Source: Glycocaulis profundi (GTDB lineage: Bacteria; Pseudomonadota; Alphaproteobacteria; Caulobacterales; Maricaulaceae). Taken from it: a stretch of DNA of 64,000 nt. Each line of letters opens with the position of its first letter. The first letter of the stretch is position 1. A program made the position numbers and the translations under genes. The notes under the pieces are model-generated. The model had not been told where the DNA came from. It saw only the letters and a list, made by a program, of their open reading frames with translations, and did not search any database. The stretch is taken from contig VJOU01000002.1 in the NCBI GenBank assembly GCA_007050995.1, positions 9,354-73,353 of the forward strand, written 5' to 3'. This document shows positions 1 through 11,522 of the stretch, piece by piece.

Positions 1-14
1 CCTGACATTTTGCG

Positions 15-28
15 AATGAACGTTCATT
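15..28. promoter_or_regulatory. Upstream TetR-type operator
   Basis: The 14-bp sequence AATGAACGTTCATT is a perfect inverted repeat, typical of operators bound by TetR-family dimers. A second copy of its core lies 54 bp downstream (centre to centre), before the TetR-type gene. Autoregulation is inferred from position and symmetry. Confidence 0.6.
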
Positions 29-68
29 TGCGCTTGACCCCGCCTCGATGTTAAGTTTTTATTAACGG

Positions 69-82
69 AATGAACGTTCACT
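69..82. promoter_or_regulatory. Downstream TetR-type operator
   Basis: The 10-bp palindrome TGAACGTTCA at 71-80 repeats the core of the upstream operator. It lies about 55 bp before the regulator start codon, after an AT-rich stretch (TTAAGTTTTTATTAACG) that could hold the promoter. Binding here would be expected to repress the regulator and probably the acyltransferase/transporter genes behind it. Confidence 0.6.
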
Positions 83-137
83 CACGTGACAGGCGCAGGC
101 AGCGCCGCCGCAGATGACGGAAGAACGGAGAGCCATC

Positions 138-773
138 ATGGACAATGCGGACGCATCGGACGGCATGACGGACGAGGCCGGGCGGGCGTTCGCCCGGCGC
201 GGGGTCACCGCCGTGGACGGCACCATGAAGGCGCGGATCGAACGCGCCGCGCTGGAGCTGTTCACCGCTCGCGGGGTGGACGGGGTCTCTATCAAGGAGC
301 TGGCCGCCGAGGCGGGCGTCTCCGTAGGGGCGCTCTACCGCCACTATGAGAGCAAGGAGGCGCTCGCCCTCGCCCTGTTCGACACCATCCATGGCCGCCT
401 GCATGACGAGGTGAAGGCTGCGCTCGAGGCCGGGGGCACGTTCGAGACCGTCGCCCGGCGGGTGGTGCGCGCCTACTGCGAGGCGGCGGACGCGGACCGC
501 TCCCTGTTCGCCTATCACCTCACCCACATGGTGCGCTTCACCAACGCCCCGTCGCCGCGCCCGGACCCGGTCGCGCTGATCGCGGCGCGGATCGAGGCGG
601 CGATGGACGCCCGCGACATCCCCCGCGGCGATCCCGAGATCAAGGCCGCCGCGGCGCTGGGCGTGGTGCTCCAGCCCGCCATCCACCGGCTGGCCGGGCG
701 CTTCGACGCGCCGCTGGCCGACCGGGCCGACGAGCTGGCCCGCGCCGCCCTGGCGGTGCTGCGCTCGCGCTGA
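138..773 (+). CDS. TetR/AcrR family transcriptional regulator
   Basis: A protein of 211 aa with a TetR-type N-terminal DNA-binding domain at about residues 30-80: the segments IERAALELFT, GVSIKELAAEAGVS and GALYRHYESKEAL follow the family helix-turn-helix pattern. The C-terminal half is the variable ligand-binding/dimerisation domain and does not reveal the ligand. The ATG at 138 is preferred over 114 because GGAG precedes it at proper spacing. Two matching palindromes lie upstream. The next genes encode a PlsC-like acyltransferase and an LplT-like transporter, so membrane lipid remodelling is a plausible regulon; that link is inference. Confidence 0.85.
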   Translation: MDNADASDGMTDEAGRAFARRGVTAVDGTMKARIERAALELFTARGVDGVSIKELAAEAGVSVGALYRHYESKEALALALFDTIHGRLHDEVKAALEAGGTFETVARRVVRAYCEAADADRSLFAYHLTHMVRFTNAPSPRPDPVALIAARIEAAMDARDIPRGDPEIKAAAALGVVLQPAIHRLAGRFDAPLADRADELARAALAVLRSR

Positions 774-809
774 CCTCCCCTTCCCTTTTTCAGATCATGG
801 AGCCGGGCC

Positions 810-1523
810 ATGCTGCGCTCGACCGCCTTTTTCCTCGCCTACTGGCTGATCACGCTGGGCTTCGGCCTGCTCTGCCTGCTGCTGGCCCTGCTGCCGGGAA
901 GCGGCCCGCTGGGCTGGGGCTTCTCCGCCTACAGCCGGGCCATGCTGTTCGCCATGCGCCATGTGGCGGGTATCGAGGTTGAGGTGCGCGGGCTCGCCCT
1001 GCTGCCGCCCGAGCAGGCCGTGATCGCGGCCAAGCACCAGTCCTGGGGCGACGGCTTCGCCATGCTCGCGAACGTCCGCCCGCTGGGCTTCGTGGCGGGC
1101 GACCATCTCGAGCGCTTCCCCTTTCTGGGCGCGCTTCTGAAGAAGGCCGGGGCCATCGTTCTGTCCAACAATGGCGGAGACGGCGCCCGCGCCCGGCTGG
1201 CCGAAGGCTGCGAGCGCCTGAAAGCGGAGAACCGCAGCGTGCTGATCTATCCCGAGGGCCATCTGAGCGCGCCGGGCGAGAGCGCGGGCTGGCGCAAGGG
1301 CGTCTGGCATCTGTATGACGCGCTCAAACGCCCCTGCGTGCCGGTCGCGACCAATCTGGGCCTGGCGTGGAACCAGCGCAGCTTCGTCAAGCGCGCGGGC
1401 CGGGCGGTGGTCGAATTCCTCGACCCCATCGAGCCGGGGCTGGACAAGGAGACGTTCATGGCGAGGCTGGTCGGGGCGGTGGAAGCCCGCACGAACCAGC
1501 TGGTCGCGGAGGGCCTGAAATGA
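810..1523 (+). CDS. plsC: 1-acyl-sn-glycerol-3-phosphate acyltransferase (PlsC family)
   Basis: A membrane acyltransferase of 237 aa. The N-terminus (residues 5-30) is a hydrophobic anchor. The catalytic HX4D motif is at His76-Asp81 (KHQSWGD) and the substrate-binding PEG motif is in LIYPEGHLS, both diagnostic of the glycerolipid acyltransferase family. It should transfer an acyl chain to lysophosphatidate or a related lysophospholipid at the inner membrane. GGAG seven bases upstream supports the start. The stop overlaps the start of the following transporter (ATGA), indicating translational coupling, and acyltransferase plus LplT-like flippase is a known pairing for lysophospholipid salvage. 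Several PlsC paralogues usually exist, so exact substrate is uncertain. Confidence 0.85.
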   Translation: MLRSTAFFLAYWLITLGFGLLCLLLALLPGSGPLGWGFSAYSRAMLFAMRHVAGIEVEVRGLALLPPEQAVIAAKHQSWGDGFAMLANVRPLGFVAGDHLERFPFLGALLKKAGAIVLSNNGGDGARARLAEGCERLKAENRSVLIYPEGHLSAPGESAGWRKGVWHLYDALKRPCVPVATNLGLAWNQRSFVKRAGRAVVEFLDPIEPGLDKETFMARLVGAVEARTNQLVAEGLK

Positions 1524-2827
1524 CCACGAACACCGCCATCGCCCTGCTGGGCCAGCGCCGCTTCTTCCCCCTGATGAGCGCTCAGGCCATGGGCGCGTTC
1601 AACGACAATCTGTACCGCTACGCGCTGGTCAATCTGGCCACCTTCCAGGGGCTGACCGTGTTCGACCTGCCGCGGGACGTCATGGTGCCCATCGCCGCAG
1701 GCGCGCTGACCCTGCCCATCTTCCTGTTCAGCGCGGTCGCGGGCCAGGCGGCCGACCGCTGGGACCGGGCGCTGATCATGCGAAAGGCCAAGCTGGCGGA
1801 GATATTCCTGATGCTGGCGGCCGCGGTGGGCTTCCTGCTGGGCGAAGCGCTGATCCTGATCGGCGTCCTGTTCTTCATGGGCATCCAGTCGGCCTTCTTC
1901 GGCCCTGCGCGCAACTCCGCCCTGCCGACCCTTCTGAAGGACCAGGAGCTGGTGACCGGCAACGCGCTGGTGCAGGGCTCTCTGAACGTGGCGATCCTGG
2001 CGGGCGCGGGGCTGGCCACCGTGCTGGTGATGGGCGGCGATCCGGGCGTGATGATCTCCGGCGCGCTGGTCTGCGTGGCGCTCGCGGGGTGGGGGGTGAT
2101 GCGGCTCAACGCCGACGCCCCGGCGGACAATCCGGACCTGAAGATCAACTGGAACATCTTCGCCGAGACCTGGCGCATGCTCGCCTTCGCCTTCCGCGAG
2201 CCCCGCGTCCTGCGGCCCATGCTGGGCGTGGCGTGGTTCTGGATGCTGGCCGCCGCGGTGATGACGGTCATGCCGCTGTTCGCCGCCTCGGTGCTGGGGG
2301 GCGACGAGTCGGTCAATTTCCTGATGCTGGTCCTGTTCACGCTGGGCGCGGCGCTGGGGGCCGTGCTGTGCGGCGTGCTCAGGCAGGGCGTGGACGCGCT
2401 GGGCCTGTCCATCGCGGGGGCCGCGGGGCTGACGGTCTTCCCCCTGTTCGTGGCGCTTTGGACGATGGGCTGGGACGGGGACGAGGAGAACCTGATCGGG
2501 GCGCTGGAGTTCGTGCAGGATCCCGCCCATCTGGCCGTTCTGGCCGCCCTCACCCTGGCCGCGATCTCGGCGGGCCTGTTCTTCGTGCCTCTGCAGGCCA
2601 TGGTCCAGCGCCGGGCCGATCCCAAGCTGCGCGGGCGCACGCTGGCGGCCAGCGGCATCCTGAACGCGGCCACCGCCACCGTCGGACAGTTCGCTCTGCT
2701 GGGGCTGGGGCTCATCGTCCTGCCGCTTCAGACCGCCTTCATCGCCATCGCGGCGGTGTCCGCTTTCGCGGCCGCCTACACGGTCTGGCGCTTGACCCGG
2801 CGCGGACACGGCGAGGGGGCGGCATAG
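1520..2827 (+). CDS. MFS transporter, LplT-like
   Basis: A 435-aa polytopic membrane protein of the major facilitator superfamily with about 12 hydrophobic segments. The N-terminal region (AQAMGAFNDNLYRYALVN, then GQAADRWDRA between helices 2 and 3) resembles the LplT lysophospholipid transporter group, often found fused to or next to acyltransferases. The ATG at 1520 overlaps the stop codon of plsC. A longer upstream reading frame exists but is antisense-like noise across plsC. Lysophospholipid import for re-acylation is inferred from family resemblance and from the coupled gene. Confidence 0.8.
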   Translation: MTTNTAIALLGQRRFFPLMSAQAMGAFNDNLYRYALVNLATFQGLTVFDLPRDVMVPIAAGALTLPIFLFSAVAGQAADRWDRALIMRKAKLAEIFLMLAAAVGFLLGEALILIGVLFFMGIQSAFFGPARNSALPTLLKDQELVTGNALVQGSLNVAILAGAGLATVLVMGGDPGVMISGALVCVALAGWGVMRLNADAPADNPDLKINWNIFAETWRMLAFAFREPRVLRPMLGVAWFWMLAAAVMTVMPLFAASVLGGDESVNFLMLVLFTLGAALGAVLCGVLRQGVDALGLSIAGAAGLTVFPLFVALWTMGWDGDEENLIGALEFVQDPAHLAVLAALTLAAISAGLFFVPLQAMVQRRADPKLRGRTLAASGILNAATATVGQFALLGLGLIVLPLQTAFIAIAAVSAFAAAYTVWRLTRRGHGEGAA

Positions 2828-2869
2828 CCCCCTCGCCAAAGCCTTCGCGCGGCGCTAAACGTGCCGTCC

Positions 2870-4024
2870 ATGCAACTGATCGACACAACCGAAAAACTCT
2901 CCGAAGCCTGCGAGGCGCTCCGCCAGCAGGACTTCGTCGCCATCGACACCGAGTTCATGCGCGAGACGACCTTCTGGCCCCAGCTGTGCCTGATCCAGGC
3001 GGCGGGCGGCGAGGTCGAGGCGCTGATCGACCCCATGGCCGAGGGGATCGATCTCGCTCCCTTCTGGGCGCTGCTGCGCGACGAGGCCGTGACCAAGGTC
3101 TTCCACGCCTGCCGTCAGGATCTGGAGATATTCTTCCATCAGGGCGGCGAGCTGATCCCCCGCCCGATCTTCGACAGCCAGATCGCGGCCATGGCCATCG
3201 GGCTGGGCGATTCCATCTCCTATGACAATCTGGTGCGCGAGACGCTGGGCCGTCAGGTGGACAAGGGCTCGCGCTTCACCGACTGGTCGCGCCGTCCGCT
3301 GACCGACAAGCAGGCCGCCTACGCGCTGGCCGACGTCACCCATCTGCGCGACCTCTACCCCATCCTGCGCGAGAAGCTCGCCGAGCTCGACCGCGAAAAA
3401 TGGGTCGCCGAGGAGATGAAGACCCTCACCGATCCCGACACCTACCGGATGGATCCCGAGCTGGCGTGGAAGCGCTTCAAGCCCCGCAAGCACTCGAAAA
3501 AATGGCTCGCCGCGCTGAAGATCGCCGCCCAGTGGCGCGAGACCGAGGCCCAGAGCCGCGACGTGCCGCGCTCGCGCGTGATGAAGGATGACGGCATCTA
3601 CGAACTGGCCCAGGCCGCCCCGACGACCCAGGAGCAGCTGGGCCAGCTCCGCGCCGTGCCCAAGGGCTTCGAGCGCTCCCAGCCCGCCGCGCGCCTTCTG
3701 GAGATGATGGCCGCGGCCATGGCCGAGCCCGAACGCCACGCGCCGAAAATGCCGCGTTCGGAACCGCCGCCCTCCAATCTCGGCCCCGTGGTGGAGATGC
3801 TCAAAGTCTTCCTGCGCGTGGTCGCCGAAGACAAGGACGTCGCCCCGCGCCTGATCGCCACCGTGCCCGATCTTGAAAAGATCGCCGCGGACGACGCCGC
3901 CGACGTGCCCGCCCTGAGCGGCTGGCGCCGCGCGGTGTTCGGCGAAGCCGCCCTCAAGCTGAAACGCGGCGAGCTGGCGCTGGTGCTCGAGAACGGGAAG
4001 GTCGAGGCGGTGGAGCTCGAATAG
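2870..4024 (+). CDS. rnd: Ribonuclease D
   Basis: A DEDD-family 3'-5' exoribonuclease of 384 aa, matching the usual size. The first exonuclease motif is FVAIDTEF (Asp26, Glu28), the second is in VFHACRQDLEIF, and the third is in AYALADVTHLRDLY. The C-terminal half contains the helical HRDC region. RNase D trims 3' ends of tRNA precursors and other structured RNAs in the cytoplasm. The ATG at 2870 was chosen; a GTG nine bases earlier is also possible. There is no obvious operon partner. Confidence 0.92.
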   Translation: MQLIDTTEKLSEACEALRQQDFVAIDTEFMRETTFWPQLCLIQAAGGEVEALIDPMAEGIDLAPFWALLRDEAVTKVFHACRQDLEIFFHQGGELIPRPIFDSQIAAMAIGLGDSISYDNLVRETLGRQVDKGSRFTDWSRRPLTDKQAAYALADVTHLRDLYPILREKLAELDREKWVAEEMKTLTDPDTYRMDPELAWKRFKPRKHSKKWLAALKIAAQWRETEAQSRDVPRSRVMKDDGIYELAQAAPTTQEQLGQLRAVPKGFERSQPAARLLEMMAAAMAEPERHAPKMPRSEPPPSNLGPVVEMLKVFLRVVAEDKDVAPRLIATVPDLEKIAADDAADVPALSGWRRAVFGEAALKLKRGELALVLENGKVEAVELE

Positions 4025-4106
4025 CGCCGCCATCCGGCCTCGCCCCCTTCCCTCGGACGCCCGCATCGCCCAAGCTCGCCGCTTGCCGGCCCGCAGCGAC
4101 CCGTTC

Positions 4107-5081
4107 ATGCCCCTGATGCCCCGTTCCAGCCTCCACCCGGAGATCGAACCGTTCGAAAGCGGGCGGCTGGCCGTGTCCGGCGGGCATGAGATCGCGTGGG
4201 AGCGGTCGGGCGCGCGCGACGGAGCGGCCTTTCTCTTCCTGCATGGCGGGCCGGGCTCGGGGATGACCCCGCGCCACCGGCGCTATGCCGACCCCGCCCG
4301 CTGGCAGACCGTCCAGTTCGACCAGCGCGGGGCGGGCGCCGCCACGCCCCATGGCGCGCTGGAGGCGAACACCACCCCCCATCTGATCGCCGACATCGAG
4401 GCGCTGCGGAGCCATCTCGGCGTCGAGCGCTGGGCCGTGGCGGGCAGCTCATGGGGCGCCACGCTCGCACTGGCCTATGGGCAGGCGCATCCGGGCCGGG
4501 TGGACCGTCTGATCGTGACCGGGGTGTTTCTCGGCTCGGCGCAGGAGCTGGACTGGATACACTCCCCCGTCGGCGCGGGCGCGGTCTTCCCCGACGCCTG
4601 GGACGATCTGATGGCGGGCGTGCCGCCCCGGATCGCGGCCGATCCGCCCGCCTTCCGCCGCTGGGCGCTGGACCGGATGACCCGGGAGGCGGCCTCGGGT
4701 GACATCCCCGAGGACGGCATGATCGTCCGCTGGTCGCTCTATGAAGAGCGCCTGTCGCATCTGGAGACCGGCGCGGCCGCCGCCGCCGAAGCCGTGCGCG
4801 CCAAGGGCCGCAACTGGCTGGTCTCCCACTCGCTGATCGAGGCGCACTATTTCGCCCATGGCTGCTTTCTGGGCGACAACCAGCTTCTACGCGACGCGCC
4901 TCTGCTGGACATGCCGGTCGACATCATCCAGAGCCGCTACGACATGGTCTGCCCGGTCCGCGCGGCCTGGCGGCTCGCCGCCGCCCTGCCCCACGCCCGC
5001 CTGCACATCGTCCCGCGTCACGGCCACGCCATGAGCGAGCCGGTCTTCCGCGTCCTGAGGAGCGTGCTCGACGCCCGCTAG
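4107..5081 (+). CDS. pip: Prolyl aminopeptidase-like alpha/beta hydrolase
   Basis: An alpha/beta-hydrolase of about 324 aa with the oxyanion-hole motif LHGGPGSG, the nucleophile elbow GSSWGATLA (catalytic Ser) and the C-terminal His in VPRHGHAM. This combination and the length match proline iminopeptidases (family S33), which remove N-terminal proline from peptides in the cytoplasm. The Asp of the triad is probably in QSRYDMVCPV. Starts at 4107 or 4116 are both plausible. Its stop codon overlaps head-on with that of the convergent DUF2793 gene. Confidence 0.85.
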   Translation: MPLMPRSSLHPEIEPFESGRLAVSGGHEIAWERSGARDGAAFLFLHGGPGSGMTPRHRRYADPARWQTVQFDQRGAGAATPHGALEANTTPHLIADIEALRSHLGVERWAVAGSSWGATLALAYGQAHPGRVDRLIVTGVFLGSAQELDWIHSPVGAGAVFPDAWDDLMAGVPPRIAADPPAFRRWALDRMTREAASGDIPEDGMIVRWSLYEERLSHLETGAAAAAEAVRAKGRNWLVSHSLIEAHYFAHGCFLGDNQLLRDAPLLDMPVDIIQSRYDMVCPVRAAWRLAAALPHARLHIVPRHGHAMSEPVFRVLRSVLDAR

Positions 5082-6136
5082 CGCCAGCGCCCCACCGCGA
5101 TGAAGTGCGCCTCGTAATTGGCCTGTGCGTTGGCGGTGGCCGCGAAGATGGTGAAATTGGTCCAGCGCGTCAGGGTCGGCGGAGAGTTGAACGACGCCCA
5201 GCCGTCCACCTGACCCGGATTGCGGAACACCTGCAGCCCGGCATAGTCCAGCCGCGTGAAGGGCGCTGGATAGTCGCCCGCGCCCTGCGAGGCGCTGCGG
5301 TGAAGCGCGCCGTGGGCCGTCTCGACCGGCCCCAGATCAGTCAGCGACGCGGTGCATATCTGAAGCCCGTCCGCGAAGCGCACATAGGCGCCGTCGGGGG
5401 TCTCCCCGCTTTCGATCACCGCGCCGGTCGGCGCGCCGTCCTCATGGGACACCGCGCCCACCATGTTGCCCCGATGGATCAGGCCCGCGCCCTGCGCGCT
5501 GACCGCCCCGGTCTGCCGGTCGATCCTAAGCGCCTCGGTCCAGTCCTGCCCGTCCGCGCTGACCTTGATGGAAAAATCATCCTCCCCCGCCAGCCCCATC
5601 TCCGCCCGGCCCTGCCAGCCCGACTGCAGGATCAGCGAGACCGTGTCCGCCGCGCCCTGCTTGTTCATCACGTATCGCAGATCGCCCGTCCCGCCCTCGC
5701 CGGTCTCCCGGGCGGTCCACAGGGCGGAATTGAGCTTCGCCGCGAACGGGTTGGCCTCATCCGCCCCCGTGCCGACGCCCAGCCGGTCGAGATCGTCGAG
5801 GCTCAGCGCATTGCGCCACCCCTCCCCGTCATGGACCAGCAGGCTCTGCTCGTCCTCGCACCAGGCCAGCCAGCCCGGCTTCGGCGCCAGCCGCGCCCAC
5901 GCCCCGTCCTGGAACGCGGCGATCTCGCCGGGCGCGAACCCGTCCCACGGATCGCCGGGCACGATCCACGCCTCGCCCTCGCCGGGCGAACCGGGCGGGT
6001 CCTCCGCCGTGCGGCTGCGCACGGAAATCTGCACCAGCGCGTCCAGCCGCCGGATCGCCTCGTTGACGGTCACGTGCTTCTGGGCCTGGGCGGGCATGAT
6101 GTAGGGCAGGTCTAGCCGGGGGCTGGTCTGGCTCAT
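5078..6136 (-). CDS. DUF2793 domain protein, phage/GTA tail-fibre-like
   Basis: A 352-aa protein whose N-terminal half fits DUF2793: LPYIMPAQAQKHVTVNEAIR, then ALVQ and the GEAWIVPGDPWDGFAPG region. Members are known from alphaproteobacterial phages and near gene transfer agent clusters, where they look like receptor-binding or tail-fibre components. The C-terminal part is rich in short beta-like segments, as expected for a fibre. The start at 6136 is the ATG in front of the conserved domain; the reading frame runs on upstream to 6913 but overlaps mutA. No other phage gene is nearby, so this is an orphan, possibly a GTA component encoded away from the main cluster. Confidence 0.8.
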   Translation of the reverse strand: MSQTSPRLDLPYIMPAQAQKHVTVNEAIRRLDALVQISVRSRTAEDPPGSPGEGEAWIVPGDPWDGFAPGEIAAFQDGAWARLAPKPGWLAWCEDEQSLLVHDGEGWRNALSLDDLDRLGVGTGADEANPFAAKLNSALWTARETGEGGTGDLRYVMNKQGAADTVSLILQSGWQGRAEMGLAGEDDFSIKVSADGQDWTEALRIDRQTGAVSAQGAGLIHRGNMVGAVSHEDGAPTGAVIESGETPDGAYVRFADGLQICTASLTDLGPVETAHGALHRSASQGAGDYPAPFTRLDYAGLQVFRNPGQVDGWASFNSPPTLTRWTNFTIFAATANAQANYEAHFIAVGRWR

Positions 6137-6265
6137 GGCGGCGTCCTCGCTGTCTCGATCAGCCCCCATGATGCGCCCGGCGGAGCGGGGTGCGGATTGG
6201 TCCGGACGAAATCCACGCCCCTCCAGCGGCTTGACTGGCCGCCCGCCGGGTGTAGTCACACTGGC

Positions 6266-8097
6266 ATGACCGACGCTGTCCGCCCCTTCGCGGGGGATTT
6301 CCCGCCCGCCGACCTCGCCGCCTGGACCGAGCTGGCCCGCGCCGCGCTGAACGGCACCGACCCCGCCCGCCTCGAGCGCGCCACGCTGGACCGGCTGAAG
6401 CGCGGCCCCCTGTTCACCGCCGCCGACCGGCCCGAGACCCTGTTCCGCCGGGCCGAGCCCCGCGACCCCTTCACCCCCTGGGCCATGCGCCAGCCGGTCG
6501 AGCTCGGTTCTGATCCGAAAGCGGCCAACAGCGCCATCCTCGCCGACCTCGCCGGGGGCGGATCCGAGGTCCGTCTGGACCTGAACCATGCCGACCATGT
6601 TGAAGGCCAGTCCCCGGAGGCCCTTTCCGCCCTTTTCGCGGCGATTCTGGACGGCGTGATGCTCGATCTCGCCCCGGTCCATCTCGCGCCATCGGACGCA
6701 GGGCTGGATATCGCGGCCGCCTTCCTCAACCATTTGAAAAACAACGGGTCTGACCTGTCTATACAGGCTGGCGGGCTGGGTCTGTCGCCCGTCTCCCGCG
6801 CCGCCCTGAACGGCACCGAGGCCGAGCTGGGCCGCGCCGCCGCGCTGGCCGCCACCGCCCTGCGCGCCGTCCCCCGCCTGACGGTCTTTGTCGCGGACGC
6901 CACTGTCCCCCACGAGGCGGGCGCGTCCGAGGCGCAGGAGATCGCCTTCGCCCTGGCCGAGGGCGCGGCCTATCTGCGCGCCCTGATCGACGCCGGGATC
7001 GCGCCGGACGCCGCCGCCCAGGCCATTGAATTTTCATTCGCCGTGGACGCCGACATCCATCTGAACATCGCCAAGCTGCGCGCCGCGCGCCGCTGCTGGG
7101 CGCGGGTGATCGAGGCCCACGGCGCCGACCCCGCCACGCCCATGGCGCTGCACGCTGTATCCTCGCTGCGAATGATGGGACGGCGCGACCCGTGGCCGAA
7201 CCTTGTCCGCGCCGCCTGCGCGGGTTTCGCCGCCGCCGCGGGGGGCGCCGACGCCCTCACCATCCGCCCCGCGACCGACGCCATCGGCGGCTCCACCCGC
7301 TTCTCGCGGCACATCGCGCGAAACGTCCACATCCTGCTGGCCGAGGAATCCCATGTGGGCCGCGCCGCCGACCCTGCCGGGGGCGCGTTCCTGCACGAAG
7401 CGCTGGGCGACAGCCTCGCCGCAAAAGCCTGGGATATCCTCCGCGAGGCCGAGACCGAGCGCGCCCGGCATCAGGGCGGCTTCTGTCCCCCTTTGTGGGA
7501 CTGGTGGGCCCGCCGGATAGAGACGGTCCGCGAGGCGCGCCTGTCCGCCCTGTCCACGGGCCGGACCTCGCTCATCGGCGTCTCCCAGTATGCCGACCCC
7601 GCCCCGCGCCCGCTGGACTCCGAGCCCCGCCGCGAAGCGCCCGCCCCCGCGGGCCTCGCCCCGCACCGTCTCGCCGAACCCTTCGAGGCCCTGTGGGCCG
7701 CCGCGGACGCCCATGCGGCGAAGACCGGCGCCCGCCCGGCCGCCTTCCTCGCCACGATCGGCCCGCTGGCCCGCTTCAACGCCAGATCCGGCTTCGCCGC
7801 CAACCGCCTCGCCATCGGCGGCGTCTCCGCCCCCGCCGCCCAGGCCCATGACAGCCTCGACGCCTGCGCCGACGCCTTCGCCGCCTCCGGCTCCCCCCTC
7901 GCGGTGATCTGCGGCGACGACGAGGCCTATGCAGAGCACGCCGCCGCACTGATCAAACTGCTGAAAGACAAGGGCGCTCAGGAAGTCTGGGTCGCGGGCC
8001 GCCCCGATCCCGCGCTCGACGCGGACCATTTCATCCACGCCCGCAGCGACGCCCTGGCCGACCTCGCCCGCGCCCATGAAGTCCTGGGGGTCAAATC

Positions 8098-8101
<4 letters not shown>
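6266..8101 (+). CDS. mutA: Methylmalonyl-CoA mutase, small (beta) subunit
   Basis: A 611-aa subunit of the heterodimeric adenosylcobalamin-dependent mutase. It has the TIM-barrel mutase fold (segments such as [19 protein letters not shown] and [13 protein letters not shown]) but its C-terminal domain lacks the cobalamin-binding DXHXXG motif, as expected for the non-catalytic subunit. With MutB it interconverts methylmalonyl-CoA and succinyl-CoA in propionyl-CoA catabolism. The ATG at 6266 follows a CACTGGC context; the upstream frame overlaps the leader of the DUF2793 gene. Its stop codon overlaps the mutB start (ATGA), so the subunits are translationally coupled. Confidence 0.93.
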
Positions 8102-10227
<2,126 letters not shown>

Positions 10228-10236
10228 GGCCGCGCC

Positions 10237-11340
10237 TCAGCCCCCCGGCGCCTCCAGCGCCTTTCCGGTGACCAGATAGGTGGCGAAACTCGCCAGCCAG
10301 TGGCTGCCCTCGTAATGCTCGGCCGACACCGCCGCGAGGCCTTCCTCGCGGTGTTCTGCGGCCGCGGCGCGCAGGGAGGGTATGCGCGCATCGTCTTCAG
10401 GCAGCGCCGCGGCGATGGCGTCGAGATTCCACGCTCGCGACAGGTTGAAGCCATCGAGATGGACCAGCTTGCCGTCGGTGGGGTCGAGCACGACGCCGGG
10501 CCGGATCCAGTCCGCCGAGCCGTCCTCGGGAATGTCGGGCATGAAGCCGCTCAGCCATCGGGGAAAGGCGTCCGGCGCGATCACCCGGCGCATCAGGTCC
10601 GCCTGCATCAGGCAAGGCGACAGGAAGTCCTCGCCCGAGGGCTCGTAGGCCAGCGGGCAGTTCACGTCGGCCTCGTGAAACTCGAGCGACTTGGACACCA
10701 GCATCGCCTCCAGCTCGCCATGGCCGGTCTGGCGCGCCCAGTCCAGCGCCAGCGCGAAGCCGAACGCGGTCTGGTTATGGGTGCCCGAGCGCACCGGATA
10801 GACCAGGTTGGGCAGCCATTCGAGATACCGCGCCACCGCCGCGTCCTCGAGCGGGGCCAGAACCTCCGCCCATTCGCTCCCGCGCGGATCGTCCCACGCC
10901 CTCAGCTCGGCGGTGAGCTGGAGCAGCCAGGCCAGCCCGTAGGGCCGCTCGAACGAGGCCCGCCCCTCGCCCAGCATGTAGGCCGCCTCGATCTCCGCGG
11001 CCTCGGCGGTGAAGCTGGCGGCCAGCTTCTCGCCCGCCTCATCCGCGAAAGACGCGTCCGGGTAGAGGCTGAGCAGCCGCACCAGCAGCCAGTGGCCGTG
11101 CACCGACGAATGCCAGTCGAAACAGCCGTAGAAGATCGGGGTCAGCTCGCGCGGCGGGGCCACGTCGGCGTCGGAGTTCAGCACGTGGGCGATCTTGTTC
11201 GGATACTCGCGATGCACGCAGTCCAGCGCCAGCCGGGCGAATCGCTCGACCTCCCCCGCCCCGAGCATCTCAGCGTCCTGCGCCTGCGACGGCGCGCCCA
11301 GCGCCAAAGCCGAAAGGCCCGCCGCGATCATCATCCGCAT
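10237..11340 (-). CDS. DUF2891 family protein, exported
   Basis: A 367-aa protein with an N-terminal signal peptide (hydrophobic residues 3-20, ending in APSQAQ). The mature part starts with the DUF2891 pattern: CVHREYPNK, then PIFYGCFDWHSSVHGHW, and later SGTHNQTAFGF and HYEGSHWLASFA. The repeated conserved His and Trp residues and helical layout look like an alpha/alpha barrel, so glycan processing is possible, but no activity is established for the family that I can state. It converges on mutB and is divergent from pckA. Confidence 0.75.
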   Translation of the reverse strand: MRMMIAAGLSALALGAPSQAQDAEMLGAGEVERFARLALDCVHREYPNKIAHVLNSDADVAPPRELTPIFYGCFDWHSSVHGHWLLVRLLSLYPDASFADEAGEKLAASFTAEAAEIEAAYMLGEGRASFERPYGLAWLLQLTAELRAWDDPRGSEWAEVLAPLEDAAVARYLEWLPNLVYPVRSGTHNQTAFGFALALDWARQTGHGELEAMLVSKSLEFHEADVNCPLAYEPSGEDFLSPCLMQADLMRRVIAPDAFPRWLSGFMPDIPEDGSADWIRPGVVLDPTDGKLVHLDGFNLSRAWNLDAIAAALPEDDARIPSLRAAAAEHREEGLAAVSAEHYEGSHWLASFATYLVTGKALEAPGG

Positions 11341-11522
11341 GTCGGCATCTCCCCTGTGTCATGGCCGACAGCGTGGCCGCGCGCCGCGGCGCTGGCAAGC
11401 GGTGAGCCGGTTCAGGCAAAAGGGGCGTGATCTTCCCCGCCCGGGGCGCTAATAAGTCCTTAATCACCGGCCGCAGAGCCGGGTCACAGAAACGATCATC
11501 ACCCTTCACAGGGGGGAGCCCG

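Noticed and set aside
1247-2839. Minus-strand frame of 530 codons opposite the MFS gene
   Set aside because: Antisense shadow; Gln/His/Arg-rich translation with no domain.
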